Positions 61,881 through 64,000 of a stretch of 64,000 nucleotides of DNA are shown in pieces. The stretch is from the NCBI RefSeq assembly GCF_014084125.1, contig NZ_CP048405.1:7192001-7256000 (forward strand), read 5' to 3'. The notes beneath the pieces were generated by a model that was not told the origin of the DNA, did no database searches, and saw nothing but the letters and a program-made list of their open reading frames with translations. Each line of letters begins with the position of its first letter. Position 1 is the stretch's first letter. The position numbers and the translations under genes are program-made. The stretch comes from Streptacidiphilus sp. PB12-B1b (GTDB lineage Bacteria; Actinomycetota; Actinomycetes; Streptomycetales; Streptomycetaceae).

Positions 61881-63062
61881 ATGAATTCCAGCACCCGCAG
61901 CACCCGCAGCACCCGTTCGAAGCGCACCGCCCGGCTGGCCGCCGTCGGCGCGGTGATGGCCGCCGCCACCGCGCTGCTGGCCGCACCGGCCCAGGCCGCC
62001 ACCGCCGCCCATGCGACGGCCGCCCGCGCCGCCGACTCGGCCGTGTTCGTCCAGAGCAACAACGTCAACGGCAACACCGTGGTGGCCTACGACCGCGCCG
62101 CCGACGGCCGGCTGACCCAGGCCGGGGTCTACCGCACCGGCGGCCTCGGCGGGGTGCTGGCCGGGTCGGCCGTGGACCACCTGGCCTCCGAGCACTCGCT
62201 GACCTACGACCCGGCACATCACCTGCTCTACGCCGTCAACGCGGGCAGCAACACCGTGACCGTGTTCCAGGTCTGCGGCGACCAGCTGGTCCGGCTCCAG
62301 GTGATCGGCTCCGGCGGGGAGTTCCCGGTCAGCATCGCCGTCCACGGCAACCTGGTGTACGTGCTGAACGCGCTGGACGGCGGCTCGATCCAGGGCTTCG
62401 AGCGGACCGGCCGGGGCCTGGTGCGGGTCGCCTCCTGGCACCGCGCGCTGGGCCTGGACCCGGCCGCGACGCCGCAGTTCACGCACACGCCCGGGCAGGT
62501 CTCGTTCACCCCGGACGGCTCGGCGCTGGTGGTCACCACCAAGGCCGGCGCCAACAGCATCGACGTCTTCCCGCTCGGCCGGCACCAGGCGCCCTCGGCC
62601 GCACCGGTGACCGATGTCGAGGCCGGTACCGTGCCGTTCGGCTTCACCTTCGACCGGGCCGGGCGGCTGGTGGTCACCCAGGCCGGGCCCAACGCGGTCG
62701 CCACCTTCACCGTGCACCGCAACGGCACCCTCACCCCGCTCGGCTCGGTGCCCACCGGCCAGTCCGCCACCTGCTGGATCACCCGGACCGGCAACCACCT
62801 GTACGCCTCCAACGCGGGCAGCGGCACGGTGTCCGGCTTCCGCTCGGGCCCGGGCGGAGAGCTGACGGCGCTCGGCAACACGGCCACCAACGCCGGTACC
62901 GTGGACGCGGCCGCCTCCGCCGACGGCCGCAACCTGTACGTGCAGACCGGGGCGGCCGGCATCGTGGACGAGTTCCGGGTGCACCACAACGGTTCGCTCA
63001 CCGCGATCGGCTCGGTCACCGTGCCCGGCGCCGTCGGCGGCGAGGGCATCGCCACCACCTGA
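61881..63062 (+). CDS. Secreted lactonase-fold beta-propeller protein
   Basis: 393 residues from ATG 61881. Signal peptide: Ser/Thr/Arg-rich start (repeated STR), hydrophobic RLAAVGAVMAAATALLAAPA, cleavage after AQA. Mature part has seven-blade repeats of the 6-phosphogluconolactonase/YncE type (LTYDPAHHLLYAVNAGSNTV, VSIAVHGNLVYVLNALDGGS, VSFTPDGSALVVTTKAGANS, CWITRTGNHLYASNAGSGTV). Enzyme activity is doubtful; such secreted propellers are often of unknown role. Upstream 280 bases contain no gene. Confidence 0.86.
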   Translation: MNSSTRSTRSTRSKRTARLAAVGAVMAAATALLAAPAQAATAAHATAARAADSAVFVQSNNVNGNTVVAYDRAADGRLTQAGVYRTGGLGGVLAGSAVDHLASEHSLTYDPAHHLLYAVNAGSNTVTVFQVCGDQLVRLQVIGSGGEFPVSIAVHGNLVYVLNALDGGSIQGFERTGRGLVRVASWHRALGLDPAATPQFTHTPGQVSFTPDGSALVVTTKAGANSIDVFPLGRHQAPSAAPVTDVEAGTVPFGFTFDRAGRLVVTQAGPNAVATFTVHRNGTLTPLGSVPTGQSATCWITRTGNHLYASNAGSGTVSGFRSGPGGELTALGNTATNAGTVDAAASADGRNLYVQTGAAGIVDEFRVHHNGSLTAIGSVTVPGAVGGEGIATT

Positions 63063-63087
63063 CGTCACGTCAATCCTGATGTGCAGA

Positions 63088-63137
63088 AGGACTCCCGCGG
63101 GTCGCGCACCCTCGGGGTGCGGACCCGCAGGAGTCCT
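63088..63137. terminator. Bidirectional terminator between propeller and Ig-repeat genes
   Basis: A long near-perfect hairpin: AGGACTCC, GCGGGTC and GCACCC on the left arm pair with GGGTGC, GACCCGC and GGAGTCCT on the right, with isolated mismatches. Located 25 bases after the propeller stop and 41 before the end of the convergent gene. Confidence 0.85.
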
Positions 63138-63178
63138 CGGTGTCTCTCAGCAGTGCCTGTGGCCCAACTTGGCCCGGA

Positions 63179-64000
63179 TCACAGGACGGTGGAGAGGGTG
63201 AACGCCTGCGTGGCCGTGCCCGCGGCGTTCTTGGCGGTGAGCGTGAGCCGGTAGGTGCCCAGCAGCGCCGCCGTGGTGCCGGAGATGGTGGCGGTGCCGT
63301 TGCTCCCGGCGGTGAACTTCAGCCCCGAGGGCAGCGCCCCGGACTCGCTCAGCGTCGCCGCCGGGTAGCCCGTGGTCTTGATCGTGAAGCTGAACGGCAC
63401 TATCCCCAGCGCCGTCGCCGAATCGGCGGTGGTGAACACCGGCAGCTGATTGACCGTCAGATCCAACTCCTGGGTGGTGCTTCCGACGCCGTTCCGGGCG
63501 GTCAGGGTCAGCGGGTAGACGCCGTCGGCGGTGACCGCCGGTGTGCCGGAGAGGGTCGCGGTGCCGTTGCCGTTGTCCTTGAAGGCCACCCCGGAGGGCA
63601 GCGCGCCGGACTCGGTCAGCGTGATCGGCGCGGTGCCGGTCGTGGTCACCGTGAACGTCCCGGCCTTGCCCGCGGCCAGGGTCAGCGCCGCAGCACTGGT
63701 GATGACCGGTCCGGTGGACTGGCTGACCGTGACCGTCACCGTCTCGCTGCCCGCACCGTTGGCGTTGGTCGCGGTCAGCACCACCGGGTAGCTGCCCGCC
63801 GTGCCCGCCGCCGCCGTACCGGAGATGGAGCCGGTGCCGTCGCCGTTGTCCTTGAAGACCAGGCCCGAGGGCAGCGCGCCGCTCTCGGTCAGGACCGGCG
63901 CCGGGTATCCGGTACTGGTCACCGGGTAGCTGCCGGCGGTGCCGGTGCTGAACGCCGCCGTGGCCGGGCTGCTGACGGCGGGCGTGGACGACACCGTGAG
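63179..64000 (-). CDS. Ig-like (putative He_PIG) repeat protein, partial (N-terminus beyond window)
   Basis: C-terminal 273 codons of a larger protein; the frame is open to the right edge and no genuine start is visible. Three tandem Ig-like repeats of about 85-90 residues, each with the signature ESGALPSG followed by an NG(D/N)GT loop and (I/L)SGT (LTESGALPSGLVFKDNGDGT, LTESGALPSGVAFKDNGNGT, LSESGALPSGLKFTAGSNGT). Such repeats occur in secreted, surface or carbohydrate-binding proteins; the function lies in the missing part. Confidence 0.85.
   Translation of the reverse strand, partial: LTVSSTPAVSSPATAAFSTGTAGSYPVTSTGYPAPVLTESGALPSGLVFKDNGDGTGSISGTAAAGTAGSYPVVLTATNANGAGSETVTVTVSQSTGPVITSAAALTLAAGKAGTFTVTTTGTAPITLTESGALPSGVAFKDNGNGTATLSGTPAVTADGVYPLTLTARNGVGSTTQELDLTVNQLPVFTTADSATALGIVPFSFTIKTTGYPAATLSESGALPSGLKFTAGSNGTATISGTTAALLGTYRLTLTAKNAAGTATQAFTLSTVL

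Overview
The window is chromosomal DNA of a Streptomyces-type actinomycete (family Streptomycetaceae; genus not resolvable by eye). The base composition is very G+C-rich, and genes use G or C at nearly every third codon position. Marker genes are typical of the group: the developmental sigma factor BldN with its anti-sigma RsbN, Rex next to hemA, Lsr2, ClpC, the tiny ribosomal protein bS22, DisA and a short MutY. I see no rRNA, tRNA, CRISPR, insertion sequence or prophage; this is core-chromosome housekeeping and developmental DNA.

Layout. 1-2.5 kb: hemA (cut by the left edge) and rex with a Rex operator, then a glutaredoxin-like gene. 2.5-9.2 kb: HAD phosphatase, bldN, rsbN, an acyltransferase/epimerase pair, bS22 and a small excisionase-type DNA-binding protein. 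9.8-16.6 kb: acuC deacetylase overlapping an MFS exporter, an M23-like membrane protein, a HAD phosphatase, proC and two small membrane proteins. 16.7-23.3 kb: ilvD, a methyltransferase, a TIM-barrel isomerase with a histone-H1-like tail, Ppx/GppA, AIM24 and heme oxygenase. 23.4-31 kb: a Cys-rich unknown, an ECF-sigma/zinc-finger/BACON fusion, radA-disA, a secreted Gly-rich protein and mutY. 31-34.8 kb: TetR, aldehyde dehydrogenase and a ferritin-like diiron protein. 34.8-41.4 kb (minus strand): clpC, lsr2, a GNAT acetyltransferase, a BlaI-like repressor, a 52-residue membrane protein and lysS. 41.5-51.4 kb (minus strand): an LAxTG surface protein, an unknown, then coaX, nadC, nadB, panD, panC and a DUF2520 Rossmann protein (NAD and CoA synthesis, largely translationally coupled), then plsC. 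51.5-58.7 kb: a threonine-aldolase-like enzyme, a two-component system, and a MidA-like methyltransferase overlapping an orphan NuoD-like protein. 58.8-64 kb: AhpD-like protein, a frameshifted MocR/PdxR regulator, SDR, a secreted beta-propeller and part of an Ig-repeat protein.

How parts work together. Rex senses NADH/NAD+ and its operator sits before rex-hemA, linking heme supply to redox state. BldN and RsbN form a sigma/anti-sigma switch for aerial development, and a BldN-like promoter lies before rsbN. RadA, DisA and MutY are DNA-repair or genome-surveillance functions. The pan/nad/coaX block groups cofactor synthesis. The MidA-NuoD overlap mirrors the mitochondrial enzyme-substrate pair NDUFAF7-NDUFS2 and is the most interesting functional link here.

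Two genes (rex tail, pdxR) each appear to lack one base in a run of G. This may be assembly error or real mutation and should be checked against reads.
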